From Cymbidium sinense (taxonomy: Eukaryota > Streptophyta > Magnoliopsida > Asparagales > Orchidaceae), in assembly GCA_021442155.1 (NCBI GenBank), contig CM038221.1, positions 44,525,648-44,589,647 of the forward strand: a DNA stretch of 64,000 nt, in the 5' to 3' direction. The notes under the pieces are model-generated. The model made no database searches. It saw only the letters and a list, made by a program, of their open reading frames with translations, and had not been told where the DNA came from. Below, piece after piece: positions 1 through 12,183 of this stretch (the stretch's first letter is position 1; the number at the start of each line of letters is the position of its first letter). A program made the position numbers and the translations under genes.

Positions 1-662
1 TTAAGTCCCTGAAATCGATGCATATAATTTGGTCATTCTTTTCTTAAGCACAAACCAACTGTGTAGGGTATTTTTCTTCCCTAATGAAACCAGCATCGAT
101 CAATTTCTTGACTTTGGAAATGACTGTTGTTTGATTTCTAATCGCATGCATCTAGAGCTTGCTTGATAGGGTTAACGTTAAGGTCTATTGCTAGTTTGTG
201 GACTACCACGTTAGGAGATAATCTAGGCATCTCTTCATAGCTCCATGCAAAGTAGTCCTTAAACTCAGCTAATAGCCTAACTAAGTCATTGGTTTCTTCT
301 TCATTCAGCAAAGAATTGATGTATGTAGGGCTTAGATCTTCTTCTGTCCCGAGGTTGATTTCTTTGAGCTTGTCGATGGTTGAATGGATTTCTTCTTCAA
401 ATTCTGGAGGTGCATCTTTGATTTGAAGATCATCTAGATCATCTGAAGTTTCTAAACACACCTCATCATAAGAGTTAGTATGGTTTGAGAAGATTCTATT
501 AGACTCCAGATGATTGGTGACAATTAAGTAGTAACCATCATCATCGACTGGACCCACTGTACCGAATCCTAGTCCTAGTCTTGATTGTGCATCCCTGCCT
601 TTGTTGTTCCATAGTTTCTCAAAACACTCCGACCTATGCTTTGACCATGTATAAGGAATCAA
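1..662 (-). pseudogene. Element A: reverse transcriptase N-terminal region (decayed)
   Basis: The minus-strand frame 662-138 encodes 174 residues. The last third is the conserved block just before the RT fingers in plant Ty3/gypsy pol: LVRLLAEFKDYFAWSYEEMP followed by a VVHKLAID-type motif and NPIKQ. Homologous sequence starts C pol at about 48250-47760, where the same acidic stretch (VGPVDDDGYYLIVTNHLES in A) is recognisable. After a stop near 138 the RT reading continues in another frame to position 1 (KFLxVKKLIDAGFI-like), so at least one frameshift or stop is present. The catalytic YVDD box lies outside the window. Identity as RT upstream region is secure; function is lost. Confidence 0.85.
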
Positions 663-1635
663 ACCTTTCTTTGCAAGATTATGAACACAAGGTGAGTACT
701 AATCAAAAGGTAATTCCATTAAATCTTTATATGAATTGTCCTCAAACTCTACATCAGCTTTTGGACTTAAGGATGATGATCCCAATAGGAATCTCTTCGG
801 CTTGACATCCATGGAAGACCTATGGGCTTCCTTAACTACTAAACCTTCAACTTTTTAAGAGGAAAGCGAGGTTAGAGCTAAAGTTCCCAACTATTGCCTA
901 ATAGTTTTACATAAACTCGATTCGAATACATTTGTGCTTTGCTTGGAGGCCTGGTCTTCATCGCTATTTGGCTCGAGTGTCACCTCCAATGAAACCCATT
1001 GAGAGGGGTTGGCTGGTGTGCTAATCATATGAGACTCATCCTTCGAGCTGGATTCTAAGTCTATGTGAATATCAAGAGTACTCCTGTGGACTGGAACATA
1101 ACCCTGTTGGCACTAGGGGTCTTCCTCACTAAATTGCCTCAGATTCCTCCTCACCGGTGGAGGGTCATCCTACCATGTGTTCATATGGTGGAACAATGGA
1201 ATGTAACATGTGGCTCTACCTCTTCCTGTTCTTCTTATACTTGTATTTTTCTTTTCTTTTTTTCTTTTTTTCTTTTTTCTTTTTTTTGTATTTGAATTTT
1301 GACCAAGTTTACGAGAATATACATTTTGATTTTGAGGAAGATAGTAGGTTTCATCTTCGTATATCTCGACCTCTCTAACTGAAAATAGCTTTTCATCTCC
1401 TTTAACACAGTATTCGATTCCATCTTTCCAAAACTTGATGCACTGATGAAGGGAGGATGGAATCATCTTGTTCTGGTGTATTCAAGGCCTACCAAGCAAA
1501 GTAATGAATGATGTATTCGAATCAATTATATAGAACTTGGCATCAGTCTTCCAGTCACCTATTTCCAAAGGTAACACTATGGAGCCTAAAGCCCTCTCAC
1601 CTGTCATTGATTCCTCTCAACATCATCCGATCTCC
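663..1635 (-). pseudogene. Element A: protease-RT linker with lysine-rich tract
   Basis: This stretch between protease and RT holds broken minus-strand frames. The clearest piece, 1466-1170, reads KGDEKLFSVREVEIYEDETY and then a run of Lys/Arg/Glu residues (about 1240-1300) encoded by a purine-rich minus strand. The same block, in the same order, is present in B (about 14700-14900) and C (48866-49054), so it is a real family feature and not random low complexity. No known domain is recognised. In Ogre elements an intron has been reported between protease and RT; I cannot place splice sites here. Confidence 0.6.
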
Positions 1636-2022
1636 TCAGAGTGTAGAGTTGTCAATCTTCAAATAGGCAAGGGTCTTTAGACTCATAATGTTCATCGATG
1701 CACCTGGATTAACCAAAACTCTAGAAAGTCTGAATCTTCCCATATCCACTATGATATAGAGAGGACGGTTGTGCTCCATGTCCCCCAAAAGAAGGTCTTC
1801 ATCGGTGAATGTGACTCTTTGGGCTTCTCTTGCATAATGTGCCTCCTCTCCAACAGCGGTCAGCTGAGCTAAGCATTTCTTGAGATCAAGAAGAGCCTTG
1901 ATTAATGATTTCTTCATCTCTTTGGATAAGATAAGGGCATCATAGATGCTTAACTTAGTTGGCAACTTTCTTAGGTGAGTGAGGGCATTATAATCAACTT
2001 TGGGCTGATCCTCCACAAGCAT
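1636..2022 (-). pseudogene. Element A: retropepsin-like aspartic protease (active-site Asp lost)
   Basis: The 128-residue minus-strand frame contains VTFTDEDLLLGDMEHNRPLY, a typical Tat-lineage lead-in, followed by GRFRLSRVLVNPGASMNIM. The retropepsin catalytic motif should start with Asp: element C has VDPGASVDIM and B reads VDPGASMN at the same place. In A the Asp is Asn (NPGAS), which should inactivate the enzyme. Upstream, YDALILSKEMKKSLIKALLD is conserved in all three copies. The domain cleaves the Gag-Pol polyprotein in active elements. A real protease relic, clearly dead. Confidence 0.85.
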
Positions 2023-3978
2023 ATCAATGGGTGGAGCATCTTACGGAGGGCTTATTTTTCTTTGGTACCAATGACTTATTTTCCCTTATCTTGAGGTGCT
2101 ACCCTAGGAGGTATAATCTTACCACTACAGAGGTTAACTTCGGTGATCTCTCATGGCAGTTTAGTGGAAGATTCTACCTACTTATCATGCTCACCGACAG
2201 CTTCTCCTATAAGACCCTCAGAATTCAATGATTCTAAGTTTATCTCAAGAGGTGAACCCGTATTATTCAGAGAAGGAAAGTCCATCTATGAATCAAAAAG
2301 ATGATGATTGTTATAATTATTTAGACTTGAAGAGTTTTCTAAAAGAGTAGAGTCGACAACCCATAAGTGACATGTGTAATTCAAACTTGCTTTATTCCTC
2401 AATTTCTTAGATTTACATAATAAAAAATCTAGTAAAGTAAGTGGGGTGAGGGATTTGATTCCCTCATCCACCGATACAAGATGTCTACTAGAAGAAGAGC
2501 TAGCTGAAGTAGTAGCTGCAACGGTGGAATGGAGGTTGGGCTCGATCGGTGGTTACACTACTTAGCTATCCCGGTGTAGTTGCTACTACTTTGAGCTCCC
2601 ACTTTCCAAGTTATCTATGGTAACTCAAACCTTAATGTTGGAGGTTTGACTGCAGCAAGGAAAGTTTTTTAATTTTTGAAGCAATCTTTTTAGAGGTTTG
2701 GGATAAGGAGATATCCAACCTTCTTTTATTTTGGGAGGATCACATGTATCACCAAGGATTACCCTAATAGAATTAGATGGTTGTTCCACTAGATATTCCT
2801 TTGGGATAACTATAGTGTTTTAGCTATCCTCAGTCCTTAAATGTGAAGCAATCCTCCAAAATATGGCAAAGTTAAGATCATTACTCACTTTTCTCCGCTT
2901 TCTAGGCTGTAGCTAAAATTGGATTTCTTTAAGAGGTTCTTAAAGATTTTATTGACTACCTCCCTCTTAAATGAATAAGGTTTGTTTAGTTTATCCAAAA
3001 GAGTTGGTGGATGGTAGCTACCTGAGGGCGGGTATGTGTACCACTGCTCAGAATATGGTTGAGGAGGAGGCGGTGAAGGCCATGGAGGTGGCTGGCGATA
3101 TAGCCTGGGTAAAGGTAAGGAGGTGGAAGTGATGGTGGAGCAGGTCTCTCTCATATTGATCTCTAGCCTGTTGCTTCCCTTATCCAATGCTACTACCCCT
3201 GGCTTCTTTTCATAGGCCTTCTGGCTTTGGCTTTGATGATTGATCCTGAAAAGGCAACTGTTTGGCCTCTCCTTGTAGACTAGCTGTCTTGTTGATTAGC
3301 TTCTCAAATATCTTATGAAACCTTTGAGCATGAAGGTGATTGGGCCATGAATATTCTTTAGTAAAATTTCAATGGCATGCTGTTCAGATAGTCATGTATT
3401 TCATACTCAAATTATGCCATCTGAGAATATAGTCAATGAGGGACTCACCGAGGTATTGTTGTGATATAATGAGATCTCCCATAGTTACCCTTCAATGTGC
3501 TTTATCAAACCTCTTAATGAAGAGTATCTCCAACTCAATAAAAGTCTTCACTAAACTGTTAGGGAGTTCAGCATACCAATCAAAGGCTATGCCTGCTAAA
3601 CTGTTATTAAAAAGATAGAATAGTAGTGCATCGTTGCCACCAAGATTGCAATAGCCCTAAATGCTATGTGGCAAGGGTTTCTACGCCATCAAAGCTCTTG
3701 AAAGAAGGACCCTTAGGATACTGGATAGCATTGAATTCCTCTAGGCAGGGTCTACCCTTTGGAACCGATGAACCACCTCGGGCTTGCGCCAATGCTTCTC
3801 TCACTTGTTGCTTAACCATGAGTTTAATAACTTTTTCTTGTACGGAGGTACTATCCACTACCTTCCTATACAAGCTGTTGCCTTGCTGGAGGTGAAGTCT
3901 TGATCTAAGACATGCAACAACCAGGCTAACTCTCACAATGGTAGGATGCATTGCTAGGGCTTGATTTTGAAGTGCCAA
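2023..3978 (-). pseudogene. Element A: gag capsid and downstream gag-pro linker (decayed)
   Basis: Fragmented minus-strand frames. The best capsid piece is 3978-3664, ending in a gag signature (LEEFNAIQYPKGPSFKSFDG); past a frameshift the reading continues to about 3380 with DALLF, GIAFDWYAEL and FIELEILFIKRF-like text, matching plant Gag capsid (retrotrans_gag). Further left, 3187-2885 is proline-rich and 2471-2286 (PLTLLDFLLCKSKKLRNK) matches B and C. No zinc knuckle was found. The same order occurs in B at 24645-22697. In C, the equivalent of A from about 2640 to 4700 is missing. Confidence 0.7.
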
Positions 3979-4035
3979 AATTTATACTAACAAATCTTCA
4001 AGCTTCTTGCCCATCTTATCAATCTGGTCATCCTT

Positions 4036-4816
4036 CTATTTGAGTTGTTCATGGAGGTGTTGGGTCGAATAGGCTGTATCATCCTGTTTGGCCGCAACAC
4101 CTTCCAAGCTATGTTGATCCCGAAAGAGGGAACCTTTGGTATCAACCATATGCACCTCTGCTGAATCTTCCAACAAATCATCTTCATTGGGATCAAAGAT
4201 AACCTTCTCTTCCTCTAGGTCAGACCAGTGATACCCTAGGATCTCTTTCTTCTTAGTGAGATACTGTGCTATGATATCATTTAGGGAGTGGTCCAACTGC
4301 ACAACTGATCGTGGCTGACCAGTGGTGGGATCATGTTCTTGAATAGAAATACACCTAACCTCCCATGCTATCAGAGTGCTAATCTCATGAGGACTATGCT
4401 CACTAGAGGGTACATACCCATGACTATCACCTGATGTGGGTGGAGTGTTGCTCCTAGGAGGATCTATCGCTATGGGGGTAATGGAATCATCTCCTTCTCC
4501 CTCTATTACTGCTATCTCCATGATCTTCTACGGTGGTGGCGGTGATGGAATGACTATGATGCTATGAGTTCTCCACACCCTCTTTACCACAACTGAAGTG
4601 GGAGGTCGAGCAAGAGAGCTCGGTCTCACCTGTAGATGAAATGGGATCTCTTGGCCATAGTCGGATCACCAGTGGGGCTTTCTTTTCCTCGGATGCTTCC
4701 TTCATGGCTTTAGATGGAATTATGGAAGATGGAACTTGCACTGGTGATGGCGAAAGTGGAGTATAGCGGTGTGGTGGATGCACTATCGACTCTCTCTGCA
4801 GGAGCTCTCCTCCCAT
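4036..4816 (-). pseudogene. Element A: acidic N-terminal gag region
   Basis: Two minus-strand frames, 4816-4562 and 4521-4036, separated by a frame change. The second encodes 161 residues rich in Asp, Glu, Ser and Pro (LEEEKVIFDPNEDDLLED, VHMVDTKGS). B has the same VHMVDT motif (MDDLAEIHMVDTRGSMHREQ at 24758-24700). The first piece matches C at 50474-50208 (ELLQRES in A, DLQQRGS in C). No known fold is recognised; position says gag N-terminus or the region joining a leading ORF to gag. Confidence 0.6.
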
Positions 4817-5694
4817 GGTGGGTAGTACCAGTCAATAGAATGCTATCAATATGACCGGCGTGGGTAGCGCACTAATCGGGGAAATCCATGAAGGAGGTGA
4901 TGACACGGCATACCATCGCCTCTCCCTGCTAGTAACATGCACTAATACACGGCCTCCCTAGCCCTCTCCTCCGATATGCTCCCACACTGAGAATGATCGA
5001 TCATAAAATTAGGCCCTGACTGATTCCATAAACCCCACCAACTCGCAGAACTATCCGCTGATAACCTCCTTATCTTTGGTAGAGCCTCATACGAGCTAGG
5101 GAGGTGACACTATGATCCTCCTAACATCTTCCTCTCCATCAGATCTGGAAAGAGGATGAAACTTGTTCTGTGTAATCAGAGGAGAGACTACCCTAGGTGA
5201 CTCCTCTACTGCAAACTAAAAGACTACCTCCATCCCCTTGGCTATGTGCTCTTGATGCCACTTGATCTTGCTGACATCTGAGGCACTTGGTCCCCGGGTG
5301 GAGCTGGATGAACTAGACCAGATCTCTCAAAGGTGGGGAGACTACCCCCGATGGATAGCCTTCCCTTTGGAAGAGAGTGAGTGGGTACTATCTTGGGTAA
5401 TGGGAATGGGAACTAGAACTATAAAGTGACTACTGTAACCTCCACCGCCTTCATATTCAGTAAGGAAAACTCAAATTTTGAGAACATCTCGATATGGATG
5501 ATCGACTTCTGCTCAGCCACCACCTCCCTGTTGATAGTGGTGAGGGTTGCCCCCTCACAAGTGATCCTGGACCCTTCAAATCCTCGGCCGAAGTGTACCA
5601 GATGGGCAAAGTCAGTTTGTGGGAGGCTGGCCCGATCCAAGGCCAAATCAATCCCAAAAGGAAAGGTGAACACGTATTTAGAGTCCATTTGCAC
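4817..5694 (-). pseudogene. Element A: ORF1-like leading coding region
   Basis: First coding segment after the leader. The frame 5694-5419 starts MQMDSKYVFTFPFGIDLALD and continues FGRGFEGSRITCEGATLTTI. The C equivalent (about 51278-51000) reads FGLGFEHFKVTCEGPALTTV, so this is a conserved protein start and the ATG at 5692-5694 is supported by comparison. Ogre-type elements have an extra ORF ahead of gag; this segment is in the right place for it. No domain is recognised, and from 5418 to 4817 only short broken frames remain. Confidence 0.55.
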
Positions 5695-5759
5695 TAATGA
5701 ACTTGAAAAGCTACAGTTGAAATTCTACGATTGTTGAAAAAAACTTAAATCAGATTTTC

Positions 5760-6969
5760 TACTTGTAATTTGCTTTAGAATTTGAACCTACACTCAATAA
5801 TTTGAATATGTTAAGTAGGGCTCTTTGAATTTAGGAGAGAGATTTTGAATGAATTGGAGAAGAGATTTTTGAGTTTTAGAATCTATTTTCAACAAATTTG
5901 TGTATGTTGAAAATGGTCAAATATTTTGAAGAGATTTTTGATACTTCCATTGGTTCATATTTGAATTTGATTTTCATGTTTGGAGACCCTTTATTTAACA
6001 AATTTGAGTATGTAAAATAGAGGGACAATTGATTTTGTTTTTGATTTGATTTTAGAATTTACTCACTTAGCAAATTTGGGTATGTTTGATGAGATGTTTG
6101 AAAACAATCGTTTTCTTTCCCTTGTTTGCTCATGATGTGAATCACGTGTGAATTTGGAAATGGAATCTTTACTTAGCAAATTTGTGTATGCTAAATAATG
6201 TCCAAATCTAATTTTTATTTTAATTTTAAAAAAGGGATCTTTACTTAGAAAATTGGGTATGCTAAATAAAGCCCAAATGTGTTTGATTTTTGTGTTTTTA
6301 TTTTGAAAAGAGGATCTTTACTTAGCAAATTTGTGTATGCCAAGTGAAGTTAAAATGTGTTTTGTTTTGTTTTGATTTTTGAAAAGAGGATCTTTACTTA
6401 GCAAATTTGGGTATACTAAATAAAAAATCCAAACGTGTTTGATTTTTTTATGATTTTTTGAAAAGAGGATCTTTACTTAGCAAATTTTAATATAAATAAA
6501 ATCAAATGTGTTTGATTTTATTTTGATTTTGAAAAGTGGATCTTTACTTAGCAATTTTGGGCATGATAAATAAAATCAAATGTATTTAGTTTTGTTTTGA
6601 ATTTTGAAATAGGATCTTTACTTAATAAATTTGGGTATGCTAAATAAAGTCCAAATGTGTTTGATTTTATTTTAATTTTTGAAAAGAGTGTCTTTACTTA
6701 GCAAATTTGGGTATGCTAAATAAAAATCCAAATGTGTTTGATTTTATTGAATTTTGAAAGGAGATTTCTATTTAACAAGCATGGTATGCATGGAATCCAA
6801 CTTATTTTAAGTTTTCTTTTGAAAAATGAAACTCTCATTTGACAAATTTGGTATGTCAAATAGAGTTTCAATGTATTTTGATTTTCATGATTTTTGCAAA
6901 GTAGATTTCCATTTAACAAATTTGGGTATGTAAAATGGAAGTCAATTTTGTTTTATGTTTCAAAGATGA

Positions 6970-7016
<47 letters not shown>

Positions 7017-7704
7017 TTTATTGCTTTTTTTTTTTTGAAAAGATGGAAATTCCAACTTAACACATGTGGAATGTGTTGAGTGGAATTTCAAATGGTGTGA
7101 TTTTGTTTGAAGACAAAGCCTCCATTCAATAAGTTCGGTTGTATTGAATGAAGAGGCTTATTCTTCAAATTTGTAATTTTTGCAAAGGGAGAAACTCCAA
7201 CTTCAACATATGTAAGATATATTGAAATGGAGTTTCAGCTTTATGATATGGTTTTATTTGGAAATGAAATCTTTATTCAACAAATTTGGGTATATTGAAT
7301 GAGGATGTTCATATTCAAATACATGCTTTTGAAAGGTGATCTTGATTTTAATTTGAAATGAAATCTTTATTCAATAAATTTAGGTATATTGAATGAGGAT
7401 ATTCATATGTGCTTTTTGAAAGACGATTTTGATTTTGATTGAAATGAAATCTTCATTCAATAAATTTAGATAAATTGAATGAGGATATTCACATGCGCTT
7501 TATTTTGATTTTGAAAAGATCCTACATGTAACAATCTTGAATATTGTTATATGAGGTTAAGTTATATGTGTTCTGTGAAACTTTTTGTGCAAATGTTTAT
7601 TATGTGAATTTCAGAAAAGTGCTTTTGAAAAAGCTATATTTTTATAAAGAATTTTATTATTTTATTATTTTTTGAATGAACTTTACCTTACCATAGATGG
7701 TAAG
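5760..7704. repeat. Tandem array of about 20 diverged 65-80 bp units, each an imperfect stem-loop
   Basis: A repeat unit recurs at roughly 6055, 6165, 6235, 6312, 6387, 6466, 6538, 6613, 6688, 6760, 6828, 6900, 7046, 7117, 7187, 7262, 7360, 7440 and beyond, with older units from 5760. The core is CAAATTTGGGTATG as loop, flanked by arms that are reverse complements. Examples: 6830-6870, arms GAAACTCTCATTTGACA and TGTCAAATAGAGTTTC; 7117-7158, arms AGCCTCCATTCAATA and TATTGAATGAAGAGGCT; 7046-7089, arms GAAATTCCAACTTAACACA and TGTGTTGAGTGGAATTTC; last, 7687-7704, CTTACC/GGTAAG. Arm sequence differs between units but complementarity is kept. C has only two such units. Confidence 0.85.
6974..7015. 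repeat. (TG)21 microsatellite
   Basis: Uninterrupted TG dinucleotide run, 21 copies, inside the element A leader between two hairpin units. Confidence 0.97.
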
Positions 7705-7922
7705 AAAAAGGTATTTAGTTATCTCTTTTATTAAATTTTATTTTCACCTATTGGGGACCCAGAGATTTTAAGACCTACTTGGGTGAGGCCCTTAACTAAA
7801 GGATGTTGGCTAGCTTAGCTAAATGAAATGAGTGCCAACAAAGAAGGATAGGACTTTATGAAATACAAATCACTATGGATACTTGGAGACAATGATCATT
7901 TTCAAAGATGGAGAGAGGAACC

Positions 7923-7941
7923 ATCCCCAGTGGAGTTGACA
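7923..7941 (-). promoter_or_regulatory. Element A primer binding site
   Basis: Minus strand reads TGTCAACTCCACTGGGGAT, 8 nt from the LTR edge. The C copy at the same place is TGGTGACTCCACTGGGGAT. This form resembles the tRNA-Arg type primer site described for Ogre/Tat elements (family knowledge from memory; the tRNA match was not computed). A has changed bases within the first five. Confidence 0.65.
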
Positions 7942-10203
7942 AAAGAATCTGTGGTGTTTTATTTTCTATTCAACAAAACTTTGGGGGATTTGAAAAATAA
8001 AAAAATGTTGTGTATGTTAGGACACAAAGTAGATCCACAGATGTACTTATTAAGGTAATCGGGTGCTACATTGAGGAATGATGTACTATCTCGAGAGGCA
8101 GAAGTCATCATCCTATAATGGACCTAATCACCTAATAAGGACTTCTGAGGATAATGGGTCTTCGAATGTACTAGAGATTCTTCCCTCTACTTTACATGAA
8201 AAAAATAAATCATAGTTTATTTTAAATTGAGTTCCTTAAGTTTCCTATGGAGGCAAGCCCCCATATTTAATTACATCCTAAGGAATGAGATTCCTTAAGA
8301 ATACTCTCGATTAAGGTAAATGATCATAAGATTTCAAAGATAGGATTATCAATCAATTGGTTATTTTTGGAAAATCAAGTGGGATTTAAGCAAAAAGGAA
8401 AGAGTTATTTTTGGAACCAAAGGGAGATGGGTAGGGGATGCTCATGATACTAGGAAGCCTAGTGAGCATCCCAAACTATCCTATGTTTGGGCTTTATATT
8501 TTTGAAATTTGAGAAGAATTATATGTTTGAGCTAAATTTTTTATTAGAAATCTAGGGCTTATAATTCCATAATACAAGATCATAGAAATGCTTAAGAGGT
8601 GAGAATTTATGCTTGTAGCCCACAAAGGAAAATAACAACCTCTGATCCTAAATTTAGGGAGCCTTGGCGAGGGTCAGAGCATGACCTAAATCTAAGGCGA
8701 AAATGGGTATATGGTTTACCTCCACAAGAGAGGATAAACCAGGACTTTACTTGAGAGGTGGTCGCCAACTAACTCCTCCTACGATTTTAAATACATGTAG
8801 GCAAGTCTTATGCTTTGCAAGATTACTAGGCTCTTATTTATTTAGAAGGAGACTAAGTCCTTAAACACACTCTCTAAGAGACTAGATCATGAAGGGCATG
8901 AGTAATGAATTAATCTAATGCAAATTTTGTTAAGATTTATTTTGATTTTGGACATTTTTATTTGACACAGGCTATGTGATTCATATGCCTAATTCATGAG
9001 AAATTGGTTATGTACCAAAATTAGAAAGAAGGAGGTGTATTTCCACCATAGCTCTCACTAATCGAGCCATTTTCTTTGGCAAAGGTGGAAGCCCTCCATT
9101 AGCAAGAGTGAAGCAATATGTTTTTATGCATGATGTGAGACATACAACATCCAACTAAAGGGTTGCTAAATCTTTTATTATCTTGTTTTATGTCCTAAGC
9201 TTTAGGTGAGGTTATGAGTTATTTAATTTTAATTTTGAGTTGATTAGTTGGATAGAAGCTTTCTTTTTCCTAAGAGCTTAATCATCTAGGCCATTCATCA
9301 AAGAATAAAAATTAGGAAAATCATGCCATCTTAATTGCACAATAAACAAACATCAAAACAATTTTATAAAGCTGCAAAAGAATAAGAGGCGATTATGGTG
9401 GCTCCAAACAAACAAAAAGAAATGGGTAGCCGAGCTTGAGCCTTATACAACTCAGATTATCAATAAAAAATTACAATTAAAGGGAATTCATGTTATGGTT
9501 CTTCATTCTTCATTTCTTAATTTCTTTCCTTCTTTTGGCTTGGTTTTTGATGTGGTTTGCTCCAAGGCTTTACATGGTGCATAGGACTTGATCTTTTGAC
9601 CAATGTTCATCCTAATCCCTCATAACATTCATTCCAAACTTAATTATAAATATTACATCAAAATGGGAAAAGATAATCTAACTAAACCTGTAAAATAGAG
9701 ATTAGCTAAACACACCACACAACCTAGGCAGTTATATGAATAAGTTGACTTAGCACCCACACATGGGTAACCAAACCTATCCTAGGTTGGATTATGCTTA
9801 GGGTATAAACACCGCATAAAAATCATTTATATTTTTTATTACAACACCCCTTAAGCACAATCTCGTGCAAAAGATATGATTAGGCTAAGATCACCATATC
9901 ATTCTGTCTACACATACACCAAAACATCCAGTGTAAAATATTACATCATAAAATAAAATCAGGCATCAAACTATGCATCGCCCTAACTTAAAGCTAGAAA
10001 TAGTGACTTAGTCTAATGTGTGTGCCATTTAAGGCTTGTGTGACATGTCTTAGTTAGGTTTTAAAGTAAGAATTTTCTAAGTGTGAAGGGTTCAACTTAG
10101 AGGGTAGTTTTATTTTAAGTGATTTAGTTGATTTATCTATTTTATTTGGTGATTTTATTTTTGAATGAACCTATATTTAATTACTAAATGTTGTAAGAGA
10201 AGA

Positions 10204-10222
10204 AAAGAGAAGACTTCTCTTT
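10204..10222. other. LTR hairpin 1, element A copy
   Basis: AAAGAGAAGACTTCTCTTT is an almost perfect inverted repeat. The same site in D, B and C keeps pairing with different bases (see 57367, 26540, 54139). Confidence 0.5.
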
Positions 10223-12183
10223 CATCTACCTTAAGTAATTTCCAAGGTAGATTCATTAATGATTTATTTATTTAATAAATATTTTATTATGTGTTTTAAT
10301 TAATCTTAAGTTTAGATTTACTCTAAAAAACCTATTCAATAAGAAAGGCATCTTAGGATTAGTTAAGGTGAATTACTATCACATAACACACAACTATTTT
10401 GTTTCTTTTCACCATGTATACCATGAATATGAATAATCCTAAGCATAGCTATACATGCAATGCAAATCTTAGCACACCTTGATGATGAATGCTAAGTTAT
10501 GTTGTTTAAGAAAATTTGGATATTCTATGAATGCATGTTTTTATTAAGTATAAAAGAGGGATTCCTTATCCATTAACAAAATGCACATCCACATGTATAA
10601 AAGACATAAGTGAGTACGATGCCATTATTTTCTACACCGGGTGTAAGGTACTTCTTGGAGCTACTTAAAAACCTGCAATCCAGGATGTCAGACTAATATA
10701 CCACTTTTCTTAAATACATGTGAATGTACAAAAAAAGAATCAAATGGAAAGATTATGCAAAAGATTTTTGTTTGATTTGGTTATGAAATTTGTGTAAGAT
10801 CCTTCTTAAGTCATAACATAGAAGTGCATAGGAATAGATTTAAGTAAATGCTATGTTCTTTTCAAATGAACTATACACTTTGCCTATCCAAATTCATGTT
10901 AAGAGAAGAAGAAAATCACATAAAGCACATCTTATACTATAATCACATCAAGTACTTATAAGTAGCATCACTTCATTCATAATCTTTGATTATAGGTTTT
11001 AAATAATTTTTATAAGATATGGTTATTCAAAGTAAGTCAAAATTCTTTAAAGGGATTTTTTTATTTTTATTTTTTTTGAATTTGATTTGATTTAGGAAAT
11101 GTGAAAAGTGTTTGCTGATCCTAACCCATTTTCCACATGTATGAATCAATTTAGTTTAATTTTAGAAAATTAGATTAATTTTATATTTTATTTAGTTTAA
11201 GGTGTGAATTAAGTCCATTAATTACCCCTTAGCTACACCACTTTAACATAATTAAACAAATAATTATGAGCCAACACATGATATGCAACCACATGAAATT
11301 TAAATCAGCAATGCACCTAAGAAATAAAGGGACCTAATGCAATTGGCTCAATATTATTGATTAATTAAGCTAAAGGGTTTTCATTAAGTACTTTCATAAC
11401 CTTCCCACACATATTGGTTGGATATGATTTCCTCAAACTTACCTTAGGCTCTTAAACACCTAAGGTTCTACCCAATAAGAGATTGATTAACTCTAAATTG
11501 ATTTTAAAAGTTTGATTAGACTAATAAAGTAGATCATTAGTAGATTAATCCTTAATTATATTTAGATTAAGGAAGAAAGAGGATTTAGGGAATAACTTAA
11601 GAAAAATATCCCAAACCCATTCCATAAACAACCCCCTTGCTTAAATAATGCCTAATTATCTCAATTAAGGGATTAAATCACTATTCACATGCTTAATTAC
11701 TCTTAATTACATTAATGGGGGGATTAAGGGTTCATTAATTAATTTCTCTAATTAACTTATTAATAAATTTCAAGAAAATTAAAGGAGGCAGAAGTCCGCC
11801 TCCTAAACATGTATGAGAAACTTGGGATTAATTAATGAAGTAATTAGGGAGTAATTAAGGTAATTAAACTTTCAATTAAATTTTAATTAAGGAAAATTCA
11901 CTGTTCAAAATCAATTGGAAATAATTGTGATGGATTCCCCTCTGAAATACCTTTAAAATGAGCCCTCATTTATATTTTTTTGGATTTTCTAAATTTAATT
12001 ATGATTTTTATGAAGTTTTAGTGATTAAAGGATAATTAAATAGCCTAATTAAACAACTAATCCCGTTGGTGCCATGTGGACTGTTGACACGGCATGCTTT
12101 CCACTTGGCGCCACAGGATTGGTTATTTAAGTTGTCACATTGCGCGCGTCAGCTTGCAATGCACTAGCTTTCTCCATAGGTCG

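Larger units (their letters stand above)
5695..7922 (-). other. Element A: long untranslated leader
   Basis: Non-coding sequence between the first ORF and the primer binding site. It is filled by a tandem hairpin array (listed separately) and a TG microsatellite. The stretch next to the primer site, about 7744-7922, is shared with C at 51650-51848 (hallmarks: CCTATTGG, TAAAGGATGTTGGC), so the leader ends are conserved while the middle has expanded in A. Confidence 0.8.

Noticed and set aside
1157..1378. Plus-strand ORF rich in Phe and Leu resembling a membrane protein.
   Set aside because: It is the antisense of the lysine-rich linker; the same shadow occurs at 14591-14917 and 48794-49030.
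5426..5737. Plus-strand ORF of 103 residues.
   Set aside because: Antisense of the leading ORF of element A, which is conserved in C on the minus strand.
5990..6760. Regular repeats of about 75 bp resembling a CRISPR array.
   Set aside because: There are no unique spacers, units diverge along the whole length, and the setting is a plant retrotransposon leader.
12100..12140. GGATTGGTTATTTAAG as a plus-strand CCAAT-TATA promoter.
   Set aside because: It points against the element direction and is not kept in LTR B (GGATTGGCCACTTAAA).
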